Position numbers and translations under genes: made by a program
The notes under the pieces: generated by a model
Told to the model about the DNA's origin: nothing
The model's database searches: none
Seen by the model: only the letters and a program-made list of their open reading frames with translations
NCBI GenBank assembly: GCA_963767645.1
Contig: CAVYEW010000005.1
Span: 62,001-126,000 of the forward strand
Direction: 5' to 3'
Source of the DNA: DATFDN01 sp963767645
GTDB taxonomy: Bacteria > Pseudomonadota > Alphaproteobacteria > Acetobacterales > Acetobacteraceae
Length of the DNA stretch: 64,000 bases
Shown here: piece after piece, positions 41,617 through 50,340 of the stretch
Layout of the letters: each line of letters opens with the position of its first letter
Position numbering within the stretch: position 1 is the first letter of the stretch

Positions 41617-43011
41617 TCAGTGGATCGGCGGACGCTTGGTGTCCAGCCCGGCCGCGCGCTCATAAGCGGCGGCCGTGCGGTACACCCGCGCGTCGTCGAA
41701 ATACCGGCCGATGAACTGCACCGAGAGCGGTAGCCCGTCGCGCGACAGCCCGGCCATCATGGCCAGCGCCGGATGGCCGGTGACGTTGAACGGCGCGCGC
41801 GCCTGGCGCGGGTAGGTGCGGCCCGTCTCCGCCGCGTCGTCGAGGCGGCTCGGCGGGTCCATGGAGCTGGCACAGAGCAACACGTCCGCGTCGCGCAGCA
41901 CGTCCTCAACAGCCGCAATCATCTGCGCGCGACGGCGCTGGGCGCCGACATAGCTAGCTGCCGAGATGAAGGCACCCGGCAGCAGGCGTTGGCGCGACAG
42001 CTGTCCATAGTCGCCGGGGCGCTCGCGCAGCCAAGGAGCATGAATCGCGTAAGCCTCGCTGGCCAGGATCACGCGGTTGACCGCGGCGAACTCGTTGAGG
42101 TTCGGTAGGGAGACGGCGCGCACCTCCGCGCCCTCGCTGGCGAGGAGCCGAGCGACCTCCTCCAATGCCGCCGCGACCTCGGGATGCGCCGGGATGTCCT
42201 GCTCGTGGAAGCGACGCACGAAACCGATGCGCAGACCCCGTGCGCCGCGATCGATCTCACGCCCGAAATCGCGCGCCCGGCTCGGCGCGCTGGCGGGATC
42301 GGCGGCATCGTACCCGGCGATCGCATCCAGCAGCAGGGCGTTATCGGCAACGCCGCGCGTCATCGGCCCGACGTGATCGAGCGTGTAGGACAGCGGAAAG
42401 ACGCCGCGCCGCGACACCAGCCCGTAGGTCGGCTTCAGCCCGACGATGCCGCAGCAGCTGGCCGGGTTGCGCACCGATCCGCCGGTATCGGTGCCGAGCG
42501 CCAGCGGGAACAGACCCGCCGCGACGCCCGCACCAGACCCCGAGGAGGATCCGCCCGGATGATGCGCCGGATTCCACGGATTGCGCGCCGGCGGGAACGG
42601 CAGATCAAAGCTTGGGCCGCCAATGGCGAATTCATGCGTGGACAGCTTGCCCAGCACGATCGCGCCTGCGCCGCGCAGCCTTGAGACGACGTGCGCGTCG
42701 GCGCGGGCGATGTTGTCCAGCAGGATTTTGGAATGGCACGTGGTCGGCACCCCGGCCACGTCGATGATATCCTTGATGGCGACAGGCACGCCGTGCAGCT
42801 TGCCGCGGATATGTCCGGCGGCGATCTCGCGCTCGGCGAGCCGCGCCGCATCCAGCGCCGCCTCCGGGTCGACACGGATGAAGGCGTGCAGGGTCGGATC
42901 AAGCTGCTCGATGCGTGCGAGCAGCGCCTGGGTCAGTTCGACCGGGGAGAGCTGGCGACGGGCGATGGCACGCCCCGCCTCGGCGGCGGTGAGCCAGTGC
43001 AGCTCGGTCAC
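41617..43011 (-). CDS. Amidase-signature hydrolase, AtzE-like
   Basis: A 464-residue amidase-signature enzyme. The catalytic Ser-cisSer-Lys triad is complete: Lys 80 in VAIKDIIDVAG, the cis-Ser in HPGGSSSGSGAG (155-157) and the nucleophile Ser 179 in GTDTGGSVRNP. It starts with GTG 43011, overlapping the stop of a short AtzG-like gene (GTGA), the same coupled arrangement known from the carboxybiuret hydrolase pair AtzG-AtzE. Members of this group hydrolyse carboxybiuret-like or related amides; the true substrate is open. Confidence 0.9.
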   Translation of the reverse strand: MTELHWLTAAEAGRAIARRQLSPVELTQALLARIEQLDPTLHAFIRVDPEAALDAARLAEREIAAGHIRGKLHGVPVAIKDIIDVAGVPTTCHSKILLDNIARADAHVVSRLRGAGAIVLGKLSTHEFAIGGPSFDLPFPPARNPWNPAHHPGGSSSGSGAGVAAGLFPLALGTDTGGSVRNPASCCGIVGLKPTYGLVSRRGVFPLSYTLDHVGPMTRGVADNALLLDAIAGYDAADPASAPSRARDFGREIDRGARGLRIGFVRRFHEQDIPAHPEVAAALEEVARLLASEGAEVRAVSLPNLNEFAAVNRVILASEAYAIHAPWLRERPGDYGQLSRQRLLPGAFISAASYVGAQRRRAQMIAAVEDVLRDADVLLCASSMDPPSRLDDAAETGRTYPRQARAPFNVTGHPALAMMAGLSRDGLPLSVQFIGRYFDDARVYRTAAAYERAAGLDTKRPPIH

Positions 43012-43190
43012 GGCGCGGCACCTGCCCGCATCGGCGGCCATGGCTCGGCAGCGGGATCGGCCGGGTACCGGATCGCGGCCGCAGTGTTGACCGCCTGCTC
43101 GATAGCGGCAGCTATGTCTGCGGGAAATTCGTTCAGCGCCTTCTCAAGTCCAGCCGCCTTGGCGAGAGCGGCAATCAGATCCTCGTCCAT
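43008..43190 (-). CDS. AtzG-like small subunit (DUF4089)
   Basis: A 60-residue protein starting MDEDLIAALAKAAGLEKALN and containing FPADIAAAIEQAVNTAAAI. The family (DUF4089/AtzG) binds its amidase partner and stabilises it, comparable in role to GatC with GatA. It is read just before the AtzE-like gene with a 4-base stop-start overlap. A short, charged, helical protein next to an amidase-signature enzyme is a strong context signal. Confidence 0.8.
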   Translation of the reverse strand: MDEDLIAALAKAAGLEKALNEFPADIAAAIEQAVNTAAAIRYPADPAAEPWPPMRAGAAP

Positions 43191-43439
43191 GACGAACCTC
43201 CCGAACGGAGAGGATGCGGCAATGACGCGGCGTTGGGAAGGGCGAGCGGGACAGTTCCAGGGCGATTCTCCGGCGCGGTGTGGGTCTCGTCTCCTTTCGT
43301 CAAGGATTTGCGCATCGGATGCAATCAGCTTTCACTGCTCTCCCGCGAGCCCTCCATAACAACGCGTTGGTGCCCTCGTCCGTTTATTGCCGGAAGGGGC
43401 TAGAACCCCGGATGCGTTGACGGCGCACGCTTGTTGTCC

Positions 43440-43556
43440 TTGCCCATCATGCTCGCCATTCCCGCCAAGAACGCGGCTGAGGAGATCGCTGACTGCCTGC
43501 GCGCGCTGTCGGCTCAACAGGGCGCGCAGGTGGATGGAGTGGTCATCTGCCGTGGA
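43440..43556 (+). pseudogene. Glycosyltransferase family 2 N-terminal relic
   Basis: The plus frame reads LPIMLAIPAKNAAEEIADCL, then RALSAQQGAQVDGVVIC, the first beta-alpha unit of a GT-A fold glycosyltransferase. The expected NNCTD motif and all downstream parts are missing, because the homology ends near 43556 just before the solute-binding protein gene. The gap at 43191-43439 holds no frame I can support. Confidence 0.55.
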
Positions 43557-43587
43557 CGGCATGACCGCATTGGTCAGGACAGCGGAA

Positions 43588-44787
43588 TTAGTAGGAAAGC
43601 TGCTCGGTGGATACCGGCACCCAGCGCCCGTTATGTACAACGGTCAGGAACGAGGCGGTCTCCGCATGGTGCTGGTTCGGCCCCAGGCTGAGCTTGGTGC
43701 CGAAGATATCGGTGTAGTCGTGAATGCTTTCCATCGCGGTGATGAAGCTGTCCGTGGTCAGGTCCTTGCCCGCCCGCTGCAACGCCAGGATCACCATCTG
43801 GGCCGCGGTGTAGCCCACCTCGCCATGGAAGTTCGGGTCGATGCCATAGCGCTGCTTGAAGGTCTTCGCGAATTGCTGCACGGCCGGGCGCGGGTCGTCG
43901 GGATAGGCGTAGATCGCCGGGGTCATGCAAAACATGCCTTCGGTCGCGCCGCCGGGCAGCGAGGCAACGGCAGTGTCGTAGGACGCGAACTGCCCGACCA
44001 GATCGGGGTTCCAGCCGATCTTGCGGATCGTCGAGGCGATGATGTTCGTGTCGCGCACGATCGTTCCCAGCCCGACCCAGTCGCATCCCGCGTCGCGCAG
44101 CTTCTGCACCGCGGCGTTGAACTCGACATCGGTGGACTTGTGCGCGGTGGTGGCCACGACCGGCACGTTCAGCGCCTTCGCCTCGGCAGTGATGCCTGCC
44201 AGCACGTCGCGGCCGAAATCTGAATCCTGATACATCGCGCAGAGCTTGCTGCGATGGCGCTGCTCGACGAAGTATTTCACCGCCGAGCGCATCTGATCGT
44301 AGTACGAGGCGAATTGTCCGAACTTCAGCCGGTTGAATGGCTCATACATGGACCGCGCCGCGGTCAGCGGGAACACGTTCGGCACGCCCTTGGCGAACTG
44401 CATCGGCATCTCGGCGTCGTTCATCGGTGTGCCGCCGTCGTCCTGCGCGATGAAGATGCGGTCCTGGTTGAGCAGCTTGTTCATGGCCTGCACGGCGCGG
44501 GGAACGGTGTACTGGGTGTCCTCGACGACGTAGCGGATCTTGCGGCCGTTGATCCCGCCCTTGGCGTTCACCTCGTCGAATGCCATGCGGATGGCGTCGG
44601 AGTTGTTCACGCCCTGGATCGCGGTCACGCCCGAAAGGTCGGTGGTGGTGCCGATGACGATCTCCGTGTCGGTGACGCCCTGGGTCGGGCCTGCCGCGAC
44701 GGCGGAGCCGGCAAGCGTGGCGAGTCCCGCGACGGCGAGCAGGCCGGGCAGGCGGAGCGGTGCGGCGAGCAGGCGGCGGACGGTCAT
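43588..44787 (-). CDS. ABC-transporter substrate-binding protein, branched-chain amino-acid type
   Basis: A 399-residue periplasmic binding protein (LivJ/LivK superfamily, Peripla_BP_6). The signal peptide RLPGLLAVAGLATLAGSAVA leads into GVTDTEIVIGTTTDLSG, AFDEVNAKGGINGRKIRYVV and GVPNVFPLTAARSM. It starts at MTVRRLL with GGGAGG before the ATG. No permease or ATPase genes are next to it, so the transporter must be elsewhere. Substrate could be amino acids, amides or aromatic acids; the AtzE-like neighbour suggests an amide-type compound, which is inference. Confidence 0.93.
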   Translation of the reverse strand: MTVRRLLAAPLRLPGLLAVAGLATLAGSAVAAGPTQGVTDTEIVIGTTTDLSGVTAIQGVNNSDAIRMAFDEVNAKGGINGRKIRYVVEDTQYTVPRAVQAMNKLLNQDRIFIAQDDGGTPMNDAEMPMQFAKGVPNVFPLTAARSMYEPFNRLKFGQFASYYDQMRSAVKYFVEQRHRSKLCAMYQDSDFGRDVLAGITAEAKALNVPVVATTAHKSTDVEFNAAVQKLRDAGCDWVGLGTIVRDTNIIASTIRKIGWNPDLVGQFASYDTAVASLPGGATEGMFCMTPAIYAYPDDPRPAVQQFAKTFKQRYGIDPNFHGEVGYTAAQMVILALQRAGKDLTTDSFITAMESIHDYTDIFGTKLSLGPNQHHAETASFLTVVHNGRWVPVSTEQLSY

Positions 44788-44906
44788 GAGGCCTCCCAAG
44801 GCGGGCGCGACTGCCCGCGGTTCGTTGCGGCGACAGCCTACGTCGCGCGCATGGCGCGCGACAAGCGAGGGGGACGCGAGCCGGCCGGTCCGGCTATACA
44901 GGGCCG

Positions 44907-45924
44907 ATGACCCGCGACCCGCTCGGCCACTACGCCCGGCTCGGGGTGGCGCCGGAGGCGACCCCGGAGGAGCTGAAGGCGGCCTTCCACGCCCAGGCCC
45001 GTCGGCTGCATCCGGACGTGCCCGGCACCGGCGACGCGGCCGCCTTCATGCAGCTCAAGGAAGCCTATGATCTTCTGTCGAACCCGCTGCGCCGGGCCGC
45101 CTACCATCGTGCAAGCGTCTCCTCGCTGCCCCAGACTCCGCCCCCGCCGCTCTCGCCCGATCCATCACGCCGGGGCGCATGGCTCGCCGCGATCGGGGCG
45201 GGCGGGATCGCCGTGGCCATCACCCTTGTCGTGACGCTTCATTCCGGAAAGCCAAAGCCGAGCCCGGCGGCTATTGCCAAGGCGGCCGACAACCCCGCCC
45301 CGAGCACTCCGACGATCCCGATCATCTCGCCGGCATCGCTCGCCGGCACGCCCGACCATTACGTGCTCCCCGGCTCCGGGCCGGCGACCCTTTGGCGGGG
45401 CGACGCCGCCGGGCACGCGCTCACCCGGGCAGGCGGTTTGCCGGCCTACGCGCCCGTCCACGTGCCCGCCCTGCCCGCGCCGGAGGGACTGATGCCTGTC
45501 GCCCTTGCCGGCGACGCTGTCGGTTACGTCGATGCGGCCCGCCTGATGCCGGGCGATGCGTTCGCCGCCAGGCAGGAGGCCTGCGCCGACAACTCCGGCG
45601 CTCCGCCTGCGAACGGCGAGGTGCTCGCCGGAGGCGGCGGGGGCGATGCGCGCGCCACGCTCGCGAATGCCTCGACCAGCCCGGCCGTGGTGACGTTGAT
45701 CGACGGCGCCGGGCATGGCTTCCTCCGCATCTACCTCGCCCCGCGCGGCGCGGCGCGGCTTGCCGGATTGCCGCCGGGGCCGTGGACGGCGGAAATCGCT
45801 TTCGGCGAGTTATGGAGCCGGGCCTGCTCGGCGTTCGTGGCGGGCAGCCGCGTGCTGCACCCCACCACGCAGCTGCAGCCGGGCGGAGTACCTGGCGATC
45901 GGCCCGCAGGCGCCGAACGGGTGA
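44907..45924 (+). pseudogene. Membrane-anchored J-domain protein with a 3' frameshift
   Basis: The N-terminal J domain (PLGHYARLGVAPEATPEELK, HPD at residues 35-37, LKEAYDLLSNPLRRAAYH) recruits DnaK. A helix follows (WLAAIGAGGIAVAITLVVTL), then a periplasmic part to VLHPTTQLQPGG. There the family frame should go on as EYLAIGPQAPNG and stop at TGA 45922-45924. In the given sequence one base, probably a G near 45882-45885, is missing. The frame is therefore shifted and continues to 46178, inside the next gene, which is not credible as a native end. An assembly error or recent mutation are the options. Confidence 0.75.
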
Positions 45925-45943
45925 AGCCAATCGGGAGGAGACT

Positions 45944-46825
45944 ATGCCACACGCCACCGCCGATGACGGCATCCGCCTCTATTTCGAGGAGACCGGGGCC
46001 GGGACGCCGATCATCTTCGTCCATGAATATGCCGGCGACTTGCGCAGCTGGGAGCCGCAGCTCCGCCATTTCGGGCAACGCTACCGCGCCGTGGCGTTCA
46101 ACGCGCGGGGCTATCCGCCTTCCGACGTTCCCAAGGAGGTTGCCCGCTATTCTCAGGCGCGGGCGGCCGACGACATAAGGGCGGTGCTCGCCCATCTGGG
46201 GCTCGACCGGGCGCATGTCGTCGGCTTGTCGATGGGCGGCTTCGCCACGCTGCATTTCGGCTTCCGCCACGCCGCGCGCGCCCGCTCATTGACCGTTGCG
46301 GGCTGCGGTTACGGTGCCGAGCCCGACCAGCGCGCCCGCTTCCGCGCGGAGGCCGAGGCGGTCGCCGATTTCATCCGCAACAACGGCATGACGGCGTTCG
46401 CCGAGAAATATGCCTACGGCCCGACCCGTGTGCAGTTCGAGAACAAGGACCCGCGCGGCTTCGCCGGGTTCAAGCGGATGCTGGCCGAGCATGACGCGCT
46501 CGGCGCGATCAACACGCAGCTCGGCGTGCAGCGCGAGCGGCCCTCGCTCTATGACCTGGTGGACGAGATGCGCCGCCTGTCCGTGCCGACCTTGATCCTG
46601 ACCGGCGACGAGGACTGGCCCTGCCTCACTCCCGCGATCTTGCTGAAGCGCGAGATCGCCTCGGCGGCGCTCGCGGTGATGCCGAATTGCGGTCACGGGA
46701 TCAACACCGAAAACCCGGACGAGTTCAACCGCATCGTCGGCGCGTTCCTGGCGCAGGTCGATGCCGGGCGTTGGCCGACACGCGACCCGCGCGCGGTGAC
46801 GGCGTCGATCACCGGGATCAAGTAG
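45944..46825 (+). CDS. Alpha/beta hydrolase
   Basis: A 293-residue alpha/beta-fold hydrolase. The nucleophile elbow is GLSMGG (Ser 96), the acid probably the Asp in LTGDEDWPC, and the His in MPNCGHGINTE. The oxyanion region is IIFVHEYAGDLRSWEP. It resembles the haloperoxidase/3-oxoadipate-enol-lactonase-like group. GGGAGGAG precedes the ATG at 45944. The previous J-protein gene would end 19 bases before if its frame were intact. Substrate unknown. Confidence 0.92.
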   Translation: MPHATADDGIRLYFEETGAGTPIIFVHEYAGDLRSWEPQLRHFGQRYRAVAFNARGYPPSDVPKEVARYSQARAADDIRAVLAHLGLDRAHVVGLSMGGFATLHFGFRHAARARSLTVAGCGYGAEPDQRARFRAEAEAVADFIRNNGMTAFAEKYAYGPTRVQFENKDPRGFAGFKRMLAEHDALGAINTQLGVQRERPSLYDLVDEMRRLSVPTLILTGDEDWPCLTPAILLKREIASAALAVMPNCGHGINTENPDEFNRIVGAFLAQVDAGRWPTRDPRAVTASITGIK

Positions 46826-46880
46826 TCGGCGGGCGTCGCAGCAGGGGGCCAATCTGATGCTCTGGCTTTCGTGAAAGCGC

Positions 46881-47354
46881 TCAGCATCGCTCGACACGGC
46901 ACAGCAGACATCCCGGCTTCGCCGTATGGATGTTCACGAATGCCGTCCGCTGGTCGTCCAGGGCGCGGCGGAGCGCTTCGTCCATCTCGGTCCCGTTGCG
47001 AACCTGACCCAGCTCGTAGAGGCACATGTCATCGATGTCATAGGCGCGTACCGAGACCAGCGCTCCGCGCACAATCTCCGGGATGTCATTGATGCGGTCA
47101 TAGCGCGGACAGGCGTGCGCATGAACGAAAATCGGGCTTGGCGTCCAATAAACTCCGCGCGGGCGCGGGAGGTTGTAGGAGCCGAGCAGAGCTGTATCGC
47201 CGTCGGCCGAGTAACCGAGGCAGTGCCGGCATGGGCATCGCGAGTCCGGACCAGGCTGGCGACGAAGGAGCTCGTTGTCGGCGTCGTCGCGCCCGGTGAC
47301 ACGGAAGCGATCGGCGACCCCGGTGGCGATCGGCAGGCAGCGGAAGGCAGTCAT
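46881..47354 (-). CDS. DUF1203 protein
   Basis: A 157-residue protein of a short conserved family. It has CPCRHCLGYSADGD, LLGSYNLPRPRGVYWTPSPI, FVHAHACPRYD and AFVNIHTAKPGCLLCRVER. The paired cysteines and histidines look like a metal site, but the biochemical role of the family is unknown. The end CLLCRVERC is typical. It lies convergent with the alpha/beta hydrolase gene. The ATG at 47354 is used. Confidence 0.88.
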   Translation of the reverse strand: MTAFRCLPIATGVADRFRVTGRDDADNELLRRQPGPDSRCPCRHCLGYSADGDTALLGSYNLPRPRGVYWTPSPIFVHAHACPRYDRINDIPEIVRGALVSVRAYDIDDMCLYELGQVRNGTEMDEALRRALDDQRTAFVNIHTAKPGCLLCRVERC

Positions 47355-47447
47355 GGCGTGATCCTTTGGCGATAATGGGCAGACATAGCCCTTCGCCTCT
47401 CGCCATTCCTCCCGTTTCTTGCTCCGGCTTCCCTCGCACCGAGTCGA

Positions 47448-47606
47448 TCAGCTGCCGACCGGAGCCCGCTCGTTGAAGCGCGAACTCTCGATGAGGTCGA
47501 TGATCACCGCGACCGCCGTCTGCCGTTCGAAGCCCGCCTTGCGCGCTTCTTCAAGCAGTGATTCCAGGCGTGGCATCATCCAGTCGTGCAGCGGTGTTTC
47601 GGACAT
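47448..47606 (-). CDS. Short conserved-looking protein (52 residues)
   Basis: The minus frame from ATG 47604-47606 reads MSETPLHDWMMPRLESLLEE, then ARKAGFERQTAVAVIIDLIE and SSRFNERAPVGS. It is a single amphipathic helical protein with sensible composition. A much longer antisense frame runs upstream but is a shadow of other genes. I do not recognise the family. No ribosome-binding site stands out. Confidence 0.5.
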   Translation of the reverse strand: MSETPLHDWMMPRLESLLEEARKAGFERQTAVAVIIDLIESSRFNERAPVGS

Positions 47607-47747
47607 TCTGTCTCCGGGCGTGTAGTCGAGAAGACGGTAGTCGAGGCTCGGCTCTTGGTCGAAGCCCCGCCCAGGCTCGAACTCACGTCGGAACCATGTT
47701 AGCGTGTGTCGAACCAGGACACGATCCTGGCAAACCCGGGAGGAACC

Positions 47748-48842
47748 ATGAACCGACGCGCTTTTCTGGCCGCCTCGGCGGGCGCCGCGGCGACCACTGC
47801 CACGCTGAACTTCGCTTCCGCCGCTACCGAGGGACCGTTTGGCGAAACCGGCGTCCCGCTGCCGGTGCCCCCCTACAATGAATTTCCGCTCGGTCCCTTG
47901 CCCGGCTCGCGCTATCCTGATCGGCACATCGAGGTTCTCGATAAACGCTTCAAGGGCGTGGTCGGCACGGGCGCGGTCGAGCGGGTCGCGACCGGGATGC
48001 GCTGGTGCGAGGGACCGGCGTATTTCCGGGCTGGCCGATACCTGATCTTCAGCGACATCCCGAACAACCGGATGATGCGCCTGCTTGAGGACGACAACCA
48101 CCTGAGCGTCTTCCGCACGCCGTCGTTCAACTCCAACGGCAATACCGTCGATCCGCAAGGCCGCCTCGTCACCTGCGAACACAGCGGACGGCGGGTTACG
48201 CGCACCGAGCTCGACGGCACGATCACCGTGATCGCCGACAGCTACAATGGCAAGAAGCTGAATTCGCCAAACGACGTCGTCGTGGCGTCCAACGGCTCGA
48301 TCTGGTTCAGCGATCCGAACTACGGGATCAAGGGCGACTACGAGGGCATCCAAGCGGAAGTCGAACAGGAGAAGCACAACGTGTTTCGCGTCGACGGCAA
48401 GACCGGGAAGCTCACGGTCGTCGTGGACGATTTCGTCCAGCCGAACGGAATCACGTTCTCGCCCGACGAGAAGAAGCTCTATGTCATCGACAGCGGCATC
48501 ACCGACGGAGGTCCGGCCAATATCCGCGTTTTTGATGTCGACATCGATGCCGGCACGGTCAACAACGGCAGGGTCTTCGCCGAAGGCTTCGCGCCCGGGC
48601 TCACCGACGGCATGCGGTGCGACGTGGACGGAAATATCTGGTGCAGCATGGGTTGGGCCGATCCCAAGGAAGACGGCGTCCGCTGCTACAGCCCGGAGGG
48701 CCAGCTGCTCGGCAAGATTCACCTGCCCGAGACTGTCGCCAACCTGACCTTCGGGGGACTTCTCCGCAACCGCCTGTATGTCTGTGGCAGCACGTCGATC
48801 TACGCCGTGTACGTCAACACGCAGGGTGCGATGCACCCGTGA
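47748..48842 (+). CDS. SMP-30/gluconolactonase-family protein with Tat-type signal
   Basis: A 364-residue secreted beta-propeller hydrolase. The signal MNRRAFLAASAGAAATTATL has a twin-arginine motif (NRRAFLA). The propeller shows the metal-binding residues of the family: MRWCEGPAYF (Glu), NSPNDVVVASNGSIWFSDPN (Asn, Asp) and KKLYVIDSGITDGG (Asp). Related enzymes open sugar or other lactones in the periplasm. GAGGAACC precedes the ATG at 47748. Three downstream genes in the same direction suggest a catabolic unit. Confidence 0.9.
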   Translation: MNRRAFLAASAGAAATTATLNFASAATEGPFGETGVPLPVPPYNEFPLGPLPGSRYPDRHIEVLDKRFKGVVGTGAVERVATGMRWCEGPAYFRAGRYLIFSDIPNNRMMRLLEDDNHLSVFRTPSFNSNGNTVDPQGRLVTCEHSGRRVTRTELDGTITVIADSYNGKKLNSPNDVVVASNGSIWFSDPNYGIKGDYEGIQAEVEQEKHNVFRVDGKTGKLTVVVDDFVQPNGITFSPDEKKLYVIDSGITDGGPANIRVFDVDIDAGTVNNGRVFAEGFAPGLTDGMRCDVDGNIWCSMGWADPKEDGVRCYSPEGQLLGKIHLPETVANLTFGGLLRNRLYVCGSTSIYAVYVNTQGAMHP

Positions 48843-48929
48843 TCTGACAGGCGACCCACTCGCGCCGTCGCTCTGGCTTGGCCCCAAGGCCGCTTTGCGC
48901 CAGAGTGCGGCGGCTGCGAGGAGGGGACG

Positions 48930-50333
48930 ATGGGCATGGGCGTCACGGCAGAGCTTTCCGCATTCAGCGCCGGGCTTCGGTTGGAGAAGCTTCCGTCGGA
49001 CGTCATCACCCGCGCCCGTTTCCTGGTGCTCGACCTGGTCGGCAACATCGTACGCGCCCGCCATGACGCGGAGAGCACGGCGTCGTTCCTGGCCGCCGCG
49101 CGGGTCATGGGCATGGCGGGCGGCAGCGCCGGCGTGTTCGGCGATCCGGCGCGCTACACCCCCGCCGGCGCCGCGCTCCTGAACGGCGCGCTCGCCCACT
49201 CGCTCGATTTCGACGACACGCATGCCACGGGCAGCCTGCATCCCGGCGCCCCGGTGATCCCCGCGGCGCTGGCCGCCGGCGAGATGGCGGGCGCGGCGGG
49301 CGCCGACGTCCTGGCCGCGATCGTCGCCGGCTACGAGGTGACGTGCCGTGTCGCCCTGGCGCTGCCCGCCGGTGCGCATTACGACCGCGGCTTCCACCCG
49401 ACCGCCACGTGCGGCGCGTTCGGGGCTGCCGCCGCGGCTGCGCGGGTGTTCGGCCTGGATGCGGCCGGAGTTGCCGGCGCGATGGGCACGGTGTTGAGCC
49501 AGTGCGCGGGCAGTCTCCAGTTCCTGGTCAACGGCGCCTGGACCAAGCGCTTCCAGGTCGGCTGGGCGGCGATGAACGGGCTGATGGCCGCGACGTTGGT
49601 GCGCGAGGGCTTCAAGGGCGCGGAACAGGCGCTGGAGGGAAGACACGGCTTCATGCGCGCCTACGCCCCCGACCCGACGCCGGAGCGCGCGCTGCTGCGG
49701 CTCGGCCAGGAGTTCGAGCTGATGGCGACGGCGGTGAAGCCCTACCCGTCCTGCCGCTACGGCCATGCCGGGATCGACGCCGCGTTGGCGCTGCGCGCCG
49801 AACACGGGCTGCGGGTCGCGGAGATCGAGGCGGTCACGCTCGGCCTGCCCAAATCCGGGATGCTGCTGGTCGGCGAGCCGGCCGAGAAGAAGGCCGACCC
49901 GCGCAACGTGGTGGACGGGCAGTTCAGCGGCCCGTTCGTCATCGCCTGCGCATTGGCCAAGGGCCATATGGGCTGGGACAGCTACGCCCTGCTCGACGAC
50001 CCGGACATCCGCCGTCTGCTCCCGAAGGTGCGCTGCGAGCTCGATCCGGAGATCGAGGTGGAGTTCCCCGCTAATATGTCGGGCAAGGTAACGGTGCGTG
50101 CGCGGGGCCAGGATTTCGTGAAGGCCGTCGTGATCCCGAAGGGCGAGCCCGCGAACTTCCTGACCGAGACGGAGTTGCGCGGCAAGTTCGCCGGGCTCGC
50201 CGAGGCCGTACTCGGCGCCGAGCGTTCGGCGCGGCTCGCCGACGCGGTGCTCGCGATCGATCGTGCCCAGGACGTCTCCTCGCTCATGCGCCTCGCCGCA
50301 CCCGCGACCGAGACCCGCCTCGCCGGAGAATAG
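48930..50333 (+). CDS. MmgE/PrpD-family protein
   Basis: A 467-residue protein of the family that includes 2-methylcitrate dehydratase (PrpD) and cis-aconitate decarboxylase. HSLDFDDTHATGSLHPGAPV is the active-site signature, followed by GYEVTCRVALAL, GFHPTATCGAFGAAAAAARV and KPYPSCRYGHAGIDAA. The length is normal. The substrate is unlikely to be methylcitrate alone, because no prpBC genes are nearby. It is followed after 7 bases by an Ldh2-type dehydrogenase gene, which suggests that both act on one hydroxyacid. Confidence 0.93.
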   Translation: MGMGVTAELSAFSAGLRLEKLPSDVITRARFLVLDLVGNIVRARHDAESTASFLAAARVMGMAGGSAGVFGDPARYTPAGAALLNGALAHSLDFDDTHATGSLHPGAPVIPAALAAGEMAGAAGADVLAAIVAGYEVTCRVALALPAGAHYDRGFHPTATCGAFGAAAAAARVFGLDAAGVAGAMGTVLSQCAGSLQFLVNGAWTKRFQVGWAAMNGLMAATLVREGFKGAEQALEGRHGFMRAYAPDPTPERALLRLGQEFELMATAVKPYPSCRYGHAGIDAALALRAEHGLRVAEIEAVTLGLPKSGMLLVGEPAEKKADPRNVVDGQFSGPFVIACALAKGHMGWDSYALLDDPDIRRLLPKVRCELDPEIEVEFPANMSGKVTVRARGQDFVKAVVIPKGEPANFLTETELRGKFAGLAEAVLGAERSARLADAVLAIDRAQDVSSLMRLAAPATETRLAGE

Positions 50334-50340
50334 AAGTCCT

